In this document: positions 1-5,441 of the stretch, in pieces | Position numbering within the stretch: position 1 is the stretch's first letter | Layout of the letters: each line of letters opens with the position of its first letter | NCBI GenBank assembly: GCA_028276215.1 | Contig: JAPYWT010000131.1 | Location: 1 to 6,910 of the forward strand | DNA: 6,910 nucleotides | From: Thermoflexus sp. | GTDB lineage: Bacteria > Chloroflexota > Anaerolineae > B4-G1 > DUEL01 | Direction: 5' to 3' | Translations under genes and position numbers: made by a program | The notes under the pieces: model-generated | What the model saw: the letters and a program-made list of their open reading frames with translations, nothing else | Told to the model about the DNA's origin: nothing | Database searches by the model: none

Positions 1-282
1 GGCCGCCTGCTCCCGCAGGACGACGATGGCCGGGAGGATGTCGTTGGGGCCGGCCCGGGAGAGGGCGCGGGCCAGCGCGGGGTCTAACGGGGAGCGGGGG
101 GGCGGGGGAGCGGGGGAGCAGAGGGGCGGGGGAGCGGGGGGAAACCAGGCCGGGAGGAGGGCCGGGGAAGGGACGCCCCCGTTTTTCTCCCCGGCGAGAC
201 TGCCCGAGGCCGGGGGAACGATGGCCGTCAGCAGGAGCCACCCGCAGAGGGCCAGCCGGAGAGCAGGGTAGAGGATGTTCAT
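1..282 (-). CDS. Secreted protein N-terminus, possible subtilase (S8) propeptide start (partial)
   Basis: The gene starts with ATG at 282, one base after the stop of the upstream peptidase-like gene, and runs off the left edge after 94 codons. An AGGGG ribosome-binding sequence lies about 6 nt before the ATG. Residues 1-26 look like an export signal: MNILYPALRLA, then a hydrophobic stretch CGWLLLTAIV ending in PPASGS. Residues 38-66 are a proline-rich linker with an 8-residue repeat, APPPLCSP then APPPPRSP. From about residue 67 the sequence LDPALARALSRAGPNDILPA and following IVVLREQ resembles the beginning of the inhibitor_I9-type propeptide of secreted subtilisin-like peptidases. That resemblance is by eye and rests on about 25 residues, with no catalytic residue in view. 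It is the last visible gene of a four-gene minus-strand cluster. The export signal and reading frame are well supported; the peptidase assignment is tentative. Confidence 0.65.
   Translation of the reverse strand, partial: MNILYPALRLALCGWLLLTAIVPPASGSLAGEKNGGVPSPALLPAWFPPAPPPLCSPAPPPPRSPLDPALARALSRAGPNDILPAIVVLREQAA
99..140. repeat. 18-bp G-rich direct repeat, two copies, 24-bp period
   Basis: The unit GGGGCGGGGGAGCGGGGG occurs at 99-116 and again at 123-140. The 24-bp period equals 8 codons and encodes the repeated APPPxxSP linker in the minus-strand gene. The plus strand (the template strand of that gene) carries many runs of four or more G within about 50 bases and so has G-quadruplex potential. 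Confidence 0.8.
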
Positions 283-283
283 G

Positions 284-1603
284 TTATTCCCCTGACAGTT
301 GTAGCAGTGCATCCAGCGAGGTGACACCGCGCACCTGATGCAGGAAGCGGCGCGGGTCTCTCACCGTCATTCTCCAGACCCGCCGGACTGCCGGCCCGAC
401 GGGGTCCTTCCCCGCCGCGCCCACCGGCGCGGCCGCGTAGGAGCCGTAGAAGGCGAAGTAGGCCTGGTTCAGTTTGCGGATGTGGTACCCGTGCTCCCAG
501 AAGAACTGGCGACGGCGCTCCATATACGCCTCCGCCTCCTCTATCCGCCCCTGCAACAGTAACTGGTCCACCCGGACGCGCGTCTCGTGCATCTCGGCGG
601 CGAAGTCAAACGTGCCGGGCGGGGGCGGTGGCGGGGGCGAAGAGGACTCCTCCTCTTCCTCCGCCCATGGTTCCTCCGACGGCGCCAGGTCCGGGTAGTA
701 CTGGACCAGAGTCCGGCGGGAGATTTCCCACCCTACCAGCGTGGCGACGGTCTCGTTGATGACGCGCGCCTCCCAGTTATCCTCGTACTCCCAGCCCAGG
801 GGGAAGAAGTACAGATAGTGGTGGGTCCACTCGTGGGCCGCGACCTCCGTCCACCACTCCAGGCTGGGGAACTCCAGCACCATCGCGGGCCAGGCCGACA
901 TCCCCCCGATGGGCGTCACCAGCGAGGAGACGTTGAAGGCCCGGTCTATTTGCCTTTCCAGCGCGTCGGCACGGTCGGCGGTCAGCCCCGGCACCAGTTC
1001 CGCCTGCTGGATGACGGTGATCCGTTCCCGGGGGGAGATGATGAGGACGTGGGGGAGCGGGGTGATGTGGATGCCGACCGGGGGGGCGGGCTGGCCCAGG
1101 ATGCCGGAGGCGTCCCGGGCCAGCACGACGCCCACCTGCTCCTCTATGATGGCCTCCGCGATGGGCTGACGGACCGCAATCTCCCAACGCACCCGGTCCT
1201 TCTCGGCCCGGACCTCCGCCGTCGCCTGGAAGGGGTCCTGGACCGACGGGTCGGCGTAGGCGTCGGCGATTTTCGCCTCCAGGCGCTGGGCCTGGGACAC
1301 GCGCTCCACCCAGTCCCGGACGAAGCGGGAACGGTCGGCCTCCGTCATATACCGCTGCGGCTGCAGCAGCCAGAGGGTCAGTTTGCCCCAGAGGGCCTCC
1401 GCTTCCCAGCCCAGGAAGTCAAAGCGAAGGTCGGCAACCTGCCGGTCCACGCCCGTCTTCAGCGCGCCCGGGGGCGCCCCCTCACTTTCCAGACCCACGA
1501 CCAGGGTCAGGAGCAACATCAGAAGGGCCAGCCGGTAGGCCGACCATGAGAACCGGAGTGCAGGGAGACGGGAAGGAAGACTGAACGGTTTCGGGATTTT
1601 CAT
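284..1603 (-). CDS. Membrane-anchored putative zinc metallopeptidase (HExxH...NE, gluzincin-like)
   Basis: The protein has 439 residues. A basic N-terminus is followed by one hydrophobic segment at about 23-38 (signal anchor or uncleaved signal peptide), so the bulk should lie outside the cytoplasm. The motif AAHEWTHHYL (H257, E258, H261) is a classic HExxH zinc site. The sequence INETVA about 22 residues later (N283, E284) supplies the downstream NE expected of gluzincin-type peptidases, where the Glu is the third zinc ligand. Near the C-terminus, LNQAYFAFYGSYA (378-390) recalls the LNNA...Y segment of bacterial putative aminopeptidases of the PF10023 type. I judged that similarity by eye. 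Residues 308-330 form a low-complexity insert, acidic then Ser7/Pro7-like (EEEEESSSPPPPPPP), between the active-site region and the C-terminal helices. The start ATG at 1603 lies 3 nt after the DUF2085 stop, with GGAG just upstream. The substrate is unknown. Confidence 0.75.
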   Translation of the reverse strand: MKIPKPFSLPSRLPALRFSWSAYRLALLMLLLTLVVGLESEGAPPGALKTGVDRQVADLRFDFLGWEAEALWGKLTLWLLQPQRYMTEADRSRFVRDWVERVSQAQRLEAKIADAYADPSVQDPFQATAEVRAEKDRVRWEIAVRQPIAEAIIEEQVGVVLARDASGILGQPAPPVGIHITPLPHVLIISPRERITVIQQAELVPGLTADRADALERQIDRAFNVSSLVTPIGGMSAWPAMVLEFPSLEWWTEVAAHEWTHHYLYFFPLGWEYEDNWEARVINETVATLVGWEISRRTLVQYYPDLAPSEEPWAEEEEESSSPPPPPPPGTFDFAAEMHETRVRVDQLLLQGRIEEAEAYMERRRQFFWEHGYHIRKLNQAYFAFYGSYAAAPVGAAGKDPVGPAVRRVWRMTVRDPRRFLHQVRGVTSLDALLQLSGE

Positions 1604-1606
1604 CCT

Positions 1607-2419
1607 TCACTCCAGCCCCGGGACCCCGGTGATGGTGCCGGTCAGCCCATAGCGGAAGAGGTCTATCAGGCCGATCAGCAGGAAAGCCATCACCAGTCCG
1701 ACCAGCAGAGGGGTGAGCGCATCCCGCCAGCGCTCGTACCGGTTCTCCCGCCCGGCGATAATCACAACCAGGACCGTCATCGTCAACGTCAGCATGGAAA
1801 GCACCCCCAGGGCACTGGCCAGGGCCAGGGGGTAGAGGAGGGCCGGCCACCCACTCAGTACCAGGGCCACCATCCCGGCCTCCAGCAGGAGCAGGATACC
1901 CAGGTCCCTCCCGTTTCGGATAACCGGCTCCGGTTGAGGGTCGCGCCAGAGGCTGAAGTTGACCATCGGCCACAGGAGAGCGCCCAACGCCAGGCCGTTC
2001 AACGCACCGGTGACCAGACGGAGTTCGTTGCGGGGTTCATAGAAGAGCGGAGCCCCTCGCATCAGGTCCACGTAGGAGTTCAGGCCATCTACCCCCATCA
2101 CGAAGATGAAACCGACCAGCGCGACGGTGATAAGCGGGGGTGGGAAACGGCTTCCCCGGCGGCGCAGGAGGACGGCCTGGCCAAAGAGCGCCGTCAGCGC
2201 GCCCAGGAAGGTGCCGGTGCAGCGGGCGCAGAGCGGCAATGGCCGACCAGCGAAAAAGAAGGAGTGGGAGGGAATCCGGTGGCAGACGGCGGCGGATACC
2301 CAGTCCGCTTTGGTCAGCAGACCGGGAGGGGTCAGACCGATATAGGCCCCGATGACCAGCGCGGCCACCGCGAGGGCAACCCAGCGAGTCCAGTGGGGGC
2401 GGTAGTGGGTGGGGGTCAT
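1607..2419 (-). CDS. DUF2085 family polytopic membrane protein
   Basis: The protein has 270 residues with about seven hydrophobic segments (roughly 11-28, 69-86, 96-113, 133-153, 173-190, 195-222 and 234-255, counted from the ATG at 2419). The diagnostic signature of DUF2085 (PF09858) sits between the first two: a CHR triad (C46-H47-R48), then PSHSFFFAGRPLPLCARCTG with a CxxC pair (C64, C67). The conserved Cys/His set suggests a metal or redox site at the membrane surface, but the family has no settled function. Start choice: the frame also opens at TTG 2425, directly after the upstream TGA. I prefer ATG 2419 because GGTGA lies 6 nt before it, although a GGAG 9 nt before the TTG also fits. 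The stop is TGA, 3 nt before the peptidase ATG, so translational coupling is likely. Its role in this operon cannot be read from the sequence. Confidence 0.85.
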   Translation of the reverse strand: MTPTHYRPHWTRWVALAVAALVIGAYIGLTPPGLLTKADWVSAAVCHRIPSHSFFFAGRPLPLCARCTGTFLGALTALFGQAVLLRRRGSRFPPPLITVALVGFIFVMGVDGLNSYVDLMRGAPLFYEPRNELRLVTGALNGLALGALLWPMVNFSLWRDPQPEPVIRNGRDLGILLLLEAGMVALVLSGWPALLYPLALASALGVLSMLTLTMTVLVVIIAGRENRYERWRDALTPLLVGLVMAFLLIGLIDLFRYGLTGTITGVPGLE

Positions 2420-2425
2420 GTGCAA

Positions 2426-2791
2426 TCACCCGAACTCCAGGAGGTCTCCCACCGACACCTCCTGCAACAGGTCCGGCGGGCCCTCCAGGATGTCCCGGGC
2501 GGGGGCGCGCGGAGCATAGAATGGCCGGAACGGGCGGGCCAGGACGGCGTCCACCACCCGTCCGGTACGGTCCAGCCAGATAGCGGCGATGGGGAAAAAT
2601 ACGAAGAGCATATGGATGGCCGTCTCCGCGCGGTTCTCCCGCGCCCCTACCAACAGAAGGGCCTCCCCCGGCGGCAACCTCCGGCGGAAAGTCAGCCCGC
2701 GCAGGCGGCAGAAGAAGGACGCGCACCACCGTGCCCGGACCGGCAGGGTCGTGCCGCGCGTTCGGTTATGGACGGAGAGGTAGCGAGGCAT
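2426..2791 (-). CDS. DUF192 family protein
   Basis: The protein has 121 residues, the length of a bare DUF192 (PF02643) domain. Family landmarks appear in order: a Cys-containing entry segment (WCASFFCRLRGLTF, 22-35) ending in the RGL(M/T)F motif, LPPGEALLL (39-47), IHMLFVFFPIAAIWLD (59-74) matching the family's IHMfFv.fpIdviflD block, then ARDILEGP (98-105) and VGDLLEF near the end. It lacks the signal peptide found in many DUF192 proteins. An in-frame extension to ATG 2896 exists, but it runs through the GTGAAA tandem repeat and spacer-like sequence, so I chose ATG 2791 at MPRYLSV. No clear Shine-Dalgarno sequence precedes this ATG. Its TGA stop is 6 nt before the DUF2085 ATG. It is the first gene of the minus-strand cluster. 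DUF192 function is not firmly established. Confidence 0.85.
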   Translation of the reverse strand: MPRYLSVHNRTRGTTLPVRARWCASFFCRLRGLTFRRRLPPGEALLLVGARENRAETAIHMLFVFFPIAAIWLDRTGRVVDAVLARPFRPFYAPRAPARDILEGPPDLLQEVSVGDLLEFG

Positions 2792-2798
2792 GGCGGAG

Positions 2799-2832
2799 CG
2801 TGAAAAGTGAAACGTGAAAAGTGAAACGTGAA
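2799..2832. repeat. 14-bp tandem repeat (CGTGAAAAGTGAAA), about 2.4 copies
   Basis: The unit CGTGAAAAGTGAAA starts at 2799 and 2813, and a third partial copy (CGTGAA) starts at 2827. Each unit is itself two variants of a GTGAAA word. It lies 7 bp upstream of the DUF192 start, where a leader would be, and its A-rich composition contrasts with the GC-rich genes. It resembles dispersed intergenic words often seen in Chloroflexota genomes (recollection, not searched). Confidence 0.85.
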
Positions 2833-2897
2833 TGCCTGTTTCGCCCGTGCTCCTCCGTTCCCCGTTAAATGGGGGACGGACGGCACAGGTTTTCATG

Positions 2898-3046
2898 GAT
2901 TTTTAGTAACTACCTACCCAAGAACCGTTTCATAAAAACCACGAAGGACACGAAGGCCGCACAAAGGGCACAAAGGACGATATTTTATCCCTTTGTGTCC
3001 TTTGTGAGTACTTCGTGTCCTTTGTGGTAGGTAATTACGATTTTTA
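2898..3046. mobile_element. MITE-like inverted-repeat element with 8-bp flanking duplication
   Basis: The element itself is 2906-3038 (133 bp). Its ends are a 13-bp terminal inverted repeat, GTAACTACCTACC at 2906-2918 and GGTAGGTAATTAC at 3026-3038, matching at 12 of 13 positions. Directly outside both ends is the same 8-mer, GATTTTTA, at 2898-2905 and 3039-3046, as expected for a target-site duplication. Inside are further nested inverted repeats (2938-3028). There is no coding capacity, so if mobile it would depend on a transposase elsewhere. Caution: the 8-mer is T-rich, and elements built from CACGAAGGACACGAAG words are also common as static intergenic repeats. No boundary comparison with another copy is possible here. 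Confidence 0.55.
2938..3028 (-). terminator. Long hairpin followed by T-run, possible terminator of the PrsW gene
   Basis: The outer arms 2938-2955 and 3011-3028 pair at 17 of 18 positions plus a G-T wobble. The inner arms 2960-2976 and 2990-3006 pair at 16 of 17. The loop is AT-rich (2977-2989). Read on the minus strand, the hairpin ends with GTGG followed by TTTTTAT, like an intrinsic terminator. It lies about 70 bp beyond the PrsW stop and before the DUF192 operon, so it could separate the two transcripts. It is unusually long for a terminator and sits wholly inside the MITE-like element, so termination may be incidental. Confidence 0.45.
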
Positions 3047-3055
3047 TATCGTGCC

Positions 3056-3084
3056 AATCCGTAAAATCCGTGTTCATCCGTGTG
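3056..3084. repeat. Approximately 10-bp tandem repeat (AATCCGTGTT-like), three copies
   Basis: Three imperfect units, AATCCGTAA, AATCCGTGTT and CATCCGTGTG, lie at 3056-3084, just past the MITE-like element and 13 bp before the PrsW stop codon. Together with the two repeats to the left, they fill nearly all of the 305-bp gap 2792-3096, in which I see no gene. Confidence 0.7.
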
Positions 3085-3096
3085 CTATTTCCGGGT

Positions 3097-4317
3097 CTAA
3101 AGTTGGCCCAGGCGGTAACTGGCCCAGAGGGTGGCGGCAGCGGCCCCCCAGGCCAGCAGGAACAGCAGGCCCAGCAGGGTCAGCATCAGCAGGCCAGCGG
3201 CCCCCGTCCATACCAGGTTGTCGGCCCGGGCCAACGCTATCAGCCCGCTCAGGACCAGCCCGGCCGCGCAGGAGTTCCACAGACTGTGGAGCATGACCGC
3301 GCCCCCGAAGGCCAGCGGGAGCCGCCAGGGCCGTCGCCCGGCCCACCACTGCCCCCATCCCCAGCCCATCAGGCCGCCGGTGGCGCAGTGCATGACCGTC
3401 GCCGCCAGGCGGGCCAGCACCCCCGGCCCCCATGTCGGGCCGACGAAGAGGCTGTTGAGCATGTTCTCGGCCAGGGCGAACCCTGCACCGGAGGCCACGC
3501 CCAGCAAAAAGGCCCGGGCCGGAGACGGACGGAGCCACAGCCCCGCCAACCCGACCCCCAGGGTCTTGGTGACCTCCTCCACCAGCGGCACCAGCCCCCC
3601 AATCAGGACCAGCGCGACCAGAATGAGTGGCGGAGTGAGTACTTCCAGCAGGTCCTCCACCCCGATGGGAAAGGGGATTTCGCCGGTGGTCAGGGCCTGC
3701 GGCGCCTGCTGGAGCCACTCCTGGGGGAGCAGGCCCAGCGCGAACAGGCCGACCGCCAGAAGGACGATCAGCGCAACCTCTATCACCAGCGCGATGCCCG
3801 TGCCCAGAAGCGCGCCGCTCAGCAATCCGCTGCGGACGTCCGCCCAGGAGCCCCCGCGCCCCCGCAGGCCCCATCCAACCAGAGAAAGGACCAGCACGGG
3901 CAGGAGAAGCAGCGTCGGCGCGTGGAAGAGGGCCATCAGGACCGGCGGCGCATTCAGCACCGACGCCACCGTCCCGGCGGTCAGCAGGACGGCGAACGCC
4001 AGCCAGAGCCACCCGACCCGCCGGGGGCGGAAGGGGGCCGCGGGAATGCCCCGCCGCCATCGGACCCCCTCCACAGCCAGGATGGCCCCCAGGGCCAGGC
4101 CCAGTGCGCCCACCGCGGCGGCCTGAGGGAGGGCCATCCCGCCCAGGCCCGTTTCACTGCCCCGCATCGGAGCGCTGAGGGCCATCAGGACGGCCATCAG
4201 CACACCCCCGGCGGCCACCACCCCACCGGTCAGGATGCCCATCAGCCCCAGGAATCGGTTGGGTATTGGTACATTGGTAAATTGGTTAGAAGTAGATGAG
4301 GGGTTTGACAGTGTCAT
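3097..4317 (-). CDS. PrsW-family intramembrane metalloprotease
   Basis: The protein has 406 residues and is almost entirely hydrophobic, with about nine or ten membrane segments. The C-terminal half carries the ordered PrsW (PF13367) motifs: PLVEEVTKTLGV (E247, E248, K251), then GFALAENML (F280, E284, N285), then ATVMHCATGGLMGWG (H310), then MLHSLWNS (H344, W347, N348). In this family the Glu and His residues are thought to form a metal-dependent site cleaving membrane-embedded substrates such as anti-sigma factors; no anti-sigma or sigma gene is visible here. The N-terminal half (22-195) adds extra membrane segments beyond the core. The start is uncertain. ATG 4317 has no Shine-Dalgarno sequence, and codons 10-18 are encoded by a short tandem repeat. 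ATG 4242 (residue 26, MGILTGG) would drop that hydrophilic tail, but its GGGG is only 3 nt away. The gene is monocistronic, ending at TAG before the repeat-filled gap. Confidence 0.88.
   Translation of the reverse strand: MTLSNPSSTSNQFTNVPIPNRFLGLMGILTGGVVAAGGVLMAVLMALSAPMRGSETGLGGMALPQAAAVGALGLALGAILAVEGVRWRRGIPAAPFRPRRVGWLWLAFAVLLTAGTVASVLNAPPVLMALFHAPTLLLLPVLVLSLVGWGLRGRGGSWADVRSGLLSGALLGTGIALVIEVALIVLLAVGLFALGLLPQEWLQQAPQALTTGEIPFPIGVEDLLEVLTPPLILVALVLIGGLVPLVEEVTKTLGVGLAGLWLRPSPARAFLLGVASGAGFALAENMLNSLFVGPTWGPGVLARLAATVMHCATGGLMGWGWGQWWAGRRPWRLPLAFGGAVMLHSLWNSCAAGLVLSGLIALARADNLVWTGAAGLLMLTLLGLLFLLAWGAAAATLWASYRLGQL
4265..4288. repeat. 8-bp tandem repeat (ATTGGTAA), three copies inside the PrsW N-terminus
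   Basis: The units ATTGGTAC, ATTGGTAA and ATTGGTTA lie at 4265-4272, 4273-4280 and 4281-4288. They are AT-rich in a GC-rich gene and encode NQFTNVPIP on the minus strand. A period of 8 is not a multiple of 3, which suggests a non-coding repeat absorbed into the 5' end of the frame, or that translation really starts downstream. Confidence 0.75.
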
Positions 4318-4389
4318 CGTATAGTGCTAAAATGGAGTGCAAATATATGGCACTTCGCAACTACCCACCCTGATCGGTTTGCAGATGAC

Positions 4390-4435
4390 GTAGCGCAGGC
4401 TTTCGCCTGCATACAGGCCTGGCAGCCTGCGCTAC
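4390..4435. repeat. 46-bp palindromic repeat (GTAGCGCAGGCT ... AGCCTGCGCTAC)
   Basis: There is a perfect 12-bp inverted repeat at 4390-4401 and 4424-4435. A competing inner hairpin, GCAGGC-TTTC-GCCTGC, lies at 4395-4410. It lies in the 447-bp divergent gap between the PrsW and VapBC genes. I see no gene in that gap; positions 4318-4389 are AT-richer and probably hold the PrsW promoter, but I could not pick a convincing -35/-10 pair. Confidence 0.8.
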
Positions 4436-4448
4436 AAGGGCGATGCGT

Positions 4449-4695
4449 CGGGTGTGTCCCAAAATCGTCGGGAGCCCGGTGGGCCAGGCCGTAAACGGTC
4501 TGGCTGAGGTTGCAAAGGGCGTTGGAAGCGCCCTCTCCCTGTTGTAGGACAACTGCAAGCAGTTGTCCTACAAACGGAACACGAGTTGCCCAGGTGGAGA
4601 GGGGCGCTTTAGCGCCTCATCTTTGCCTGAGCCTGGCCGTTTACGGCCAGGCGAAAAGGCCAGCGGCCCAGCCCGACAAGACTGGGACACACCCG
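4449..4695. repeat. Foldback element of about 247 bp with mirrored nested hairpins
   Basis: The outer arms are a perfect 13-bp inverted repeat: CGGGTGTGTCCCA at 4449-4461 and its complement at 4683-4695, with a further GTCGGG/CCCGAC pair at 4467-4472 and 4671-4676. Inside, three hairpin types are arranged symmetrically. The first pair is 4483-4504 (10-bp stem, AA loop, one wobble) mirrored by 4631-4652 (10-bp perfect stem, TT loop). The second is 4517-4533 mirrored by 4603-4616. At the centre, 4542-4573 is a perfect 15-bp stem with a 2-nt loop (TTGTAGGACAACTGC and complement). Left and right halves are therefore approximate reverse complements of each other. There is no open frame worth calling and no clean target duplication (only TGCG one base outside each end). 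It could be a non-autonomous element, a structured RNA or a cruciform site; the sequence does not decide. Confidence 0.75.
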
Positions 4696-4710
4696 CTGCG
4701 CCTGTGATGG

Positions 4711-4738
4711 TGCCTGCCCGGAGGCCCCCTGGCAGGCA
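4711..4738. promoter_or_regulatory. Probable VapBC operator palindrome
   Basis: A perfect 8-bp inverted repeat, TGCCTGCC (4711-4718) and GGCAGGCA (4731-4738), is separated by 12 bp and lies 26 bp before the antitoxin ATG. Two half-sites on one face of the helix suit binding by ribbon-helix-helix dimers, and VapB proteins normally repress their own operon together with VapC. It could alternatively be another member of the palindrome-rich spacer. Confidence 0.45.
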
Positions 4739-4751
4739 GTTACGGCACTTC

Positions 4752-4757
4752 AGGAGG
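4752..4757 (+). promoter_or_regulatory. Strong ribosome-binding site of the antitoxin gene
   Basis: AGGAGG, the full consensus, lies 7 nt before ATG 4765 and fixes that start. It is the strongest Shine-Dalgarno sequence seen in the window, consistent with high antitoxin translation relative to toxin. Confidence 0.85.
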
Positions 4758-4764
4758 GACGCCG

Positions 4765-5043
4765 ATGGAACGGGAACGGCTGAATGTATATCTGCCCCGC
4801 GATGTCGCCGAAGACCTGCGGCGACTGGTCCCGGCCCGGGAGCGGGCCCGTTTCGTCAGCCAGGTACTGAGAGCGGAACTGAGCCGGCTGAAACTTCTGG
4901 CGGCCATTGACGCCTCGGCCGGAGCCTGGCGGGACGAAGACCACCCCGACATGGCGACGCCCGCCGACATAGACCGCTGGATTCAGGAGGGGCGGGCCGG
5001 ATTGAACTGGGACCGCCTCCCCGGAGAGACGGAGAATGGCTGA
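4765..5043 (+). CDS. vapB: VapB-like ribbon-helix-helix antitoxin
   Basis: The protein has 92 residues, a typical antitoxin length. Residues 4-9 (ERLNVYL region) form the DNA-contacting strand, followed by helices PRDVAEDLRRLVPA and ERARFVSQVLRAELSRLKLL, as in ribbon-helix-helix repressors. The acidic, Trp-containing tail (HPDMATPADIDRWIQEGRAG, about 60-79) is where such antitoxins wrap around and inhibit the toxin. The gene starts after a consensus AGGAGG and ends with TGA overlapping the toxin start by 8 bp, the usual coupled arrangement. Expected role: neutralise the VapC nuclease and, with it, repress the operon through the palindrome at 4711-4738. The subfamily was not determined; the pairing with a PIN toxin is the main reason for the name. 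Confidence 0.85.
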   Translation: MERERLNVYLPRDVAEDLRRLVPARERARFVSQVLRAELSRLKLLAAIDASAGAWRDEDHPDMATPADIDRWIQEGRAGLNWDRLPGETENG

Positions 5044-5437
5044 CTACCTGCTGGACACCGGCATCCTCATCCGCCACCTGCGGAACCGGCCCGGCTATCG
5101 GGAATTGATGTACCGCCTGGCCCAGGAGGGACGACTGTACATCGCCTCGTTTACCCGGCTGGAAATCGTGCGGGGGATGCGGGACCATGAGCGGGAAGCC
5201 ACCTTCGCCCTGCTGGATGCCCTCCGGACCCACCCCCTGGATGCCCCGACGGCCGACCTGGCAGGGGAGATGATTCGCGCCTGGCAGCGAAAGGGCATCA
5301 CCCTCAGCGGGCCGGACGCCGTCATTGCCGCCTCGGCCATCCGATGCGGCGCGGTTCTGGTCACCACCAACCCCCGCCATTTCCCGATGAGGGAACTGAC
5401 GGTAATGGGGGTGGATGAGGAGGGCAGGCCCCTCTAA
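5036..5437 (+). CDS. vapC: VapC-like PIN-domain ribonuclease toxin
   Basis: The protein has 133 residues, a whole PIN domain. The acidic active-site set is visible: D7 in YLLDTGILI, E43 in FTRLEIVRG, D94 in LSGPDAVIAASA, plus N112 in LVTTNPRHF at the position often held by Asp or Asn. These residues bind Mg2+/Mn2+ for RNA cleavage. VapC toxins usually cut tRNA or rRNA and stop translation until antitoxin is restored; the target here is unknown. ATG 5036 overlaps the antitoxin end by 8 bp, with GGAGAG 8 nt upstream. All catalytic positions look intact, so the toxin is probably active. The stop TAA at 5435 is only 4 bp from the stop of the converging lipoprotein gene. Confidence 0.92.
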   Translation: MADYLLDTGILIRHLRNRPGYRELMYRLAQEGRLYIASFTRLEIVRGMRDHEREATFALLDALRTHPLDAPTADLAGEMIRAWQRKGITLSGPDAVIAASAIRCGAVLVTTNPRHFPMRELTVMGVDEEGRPL

Positions 5438-5441
5438 CCCT

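Noticed and set aside
587..1549. 320-codon plus-strand open frame opposite the HExxH gene
   Set aside because: It is a shadow frame with no recognisable domain; the minus-strand frame has a membrane anchor, zinc motif and operon spacing.
1934..2803. 289-codon plus-strand open frame opposite DUF2085 and DUF192
   Set aside because: It crosses two well-supported minus-strand genes and their junction, and its composition is polar and low in complexity.
2792..2896. N-terminal extension of the DUF192 protein to ATG 2896
   Set aside because: The extra 35 residues are encoded partly by the 14-bp tandem repeat and are not a signal peptide; the DUF192 domain is complete from 2791.
3070..4299. 409-codon plus-strand open frame opposite the PrsW gene
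   Set aside because: Its Gln/Pro/Arg/Gly-rich, low-complexity translation is typical of the complement of a GC-rich membrane protein gene, while the minus strand has all the PrsW motifs.
4449..4695. CRISPR array or tRNA cluster
   Set aside because: The repeats are inverted and mirrored, not direct and evenly spaced, and no hairpin set matches a tRNA's arm sizes or conserved bases.
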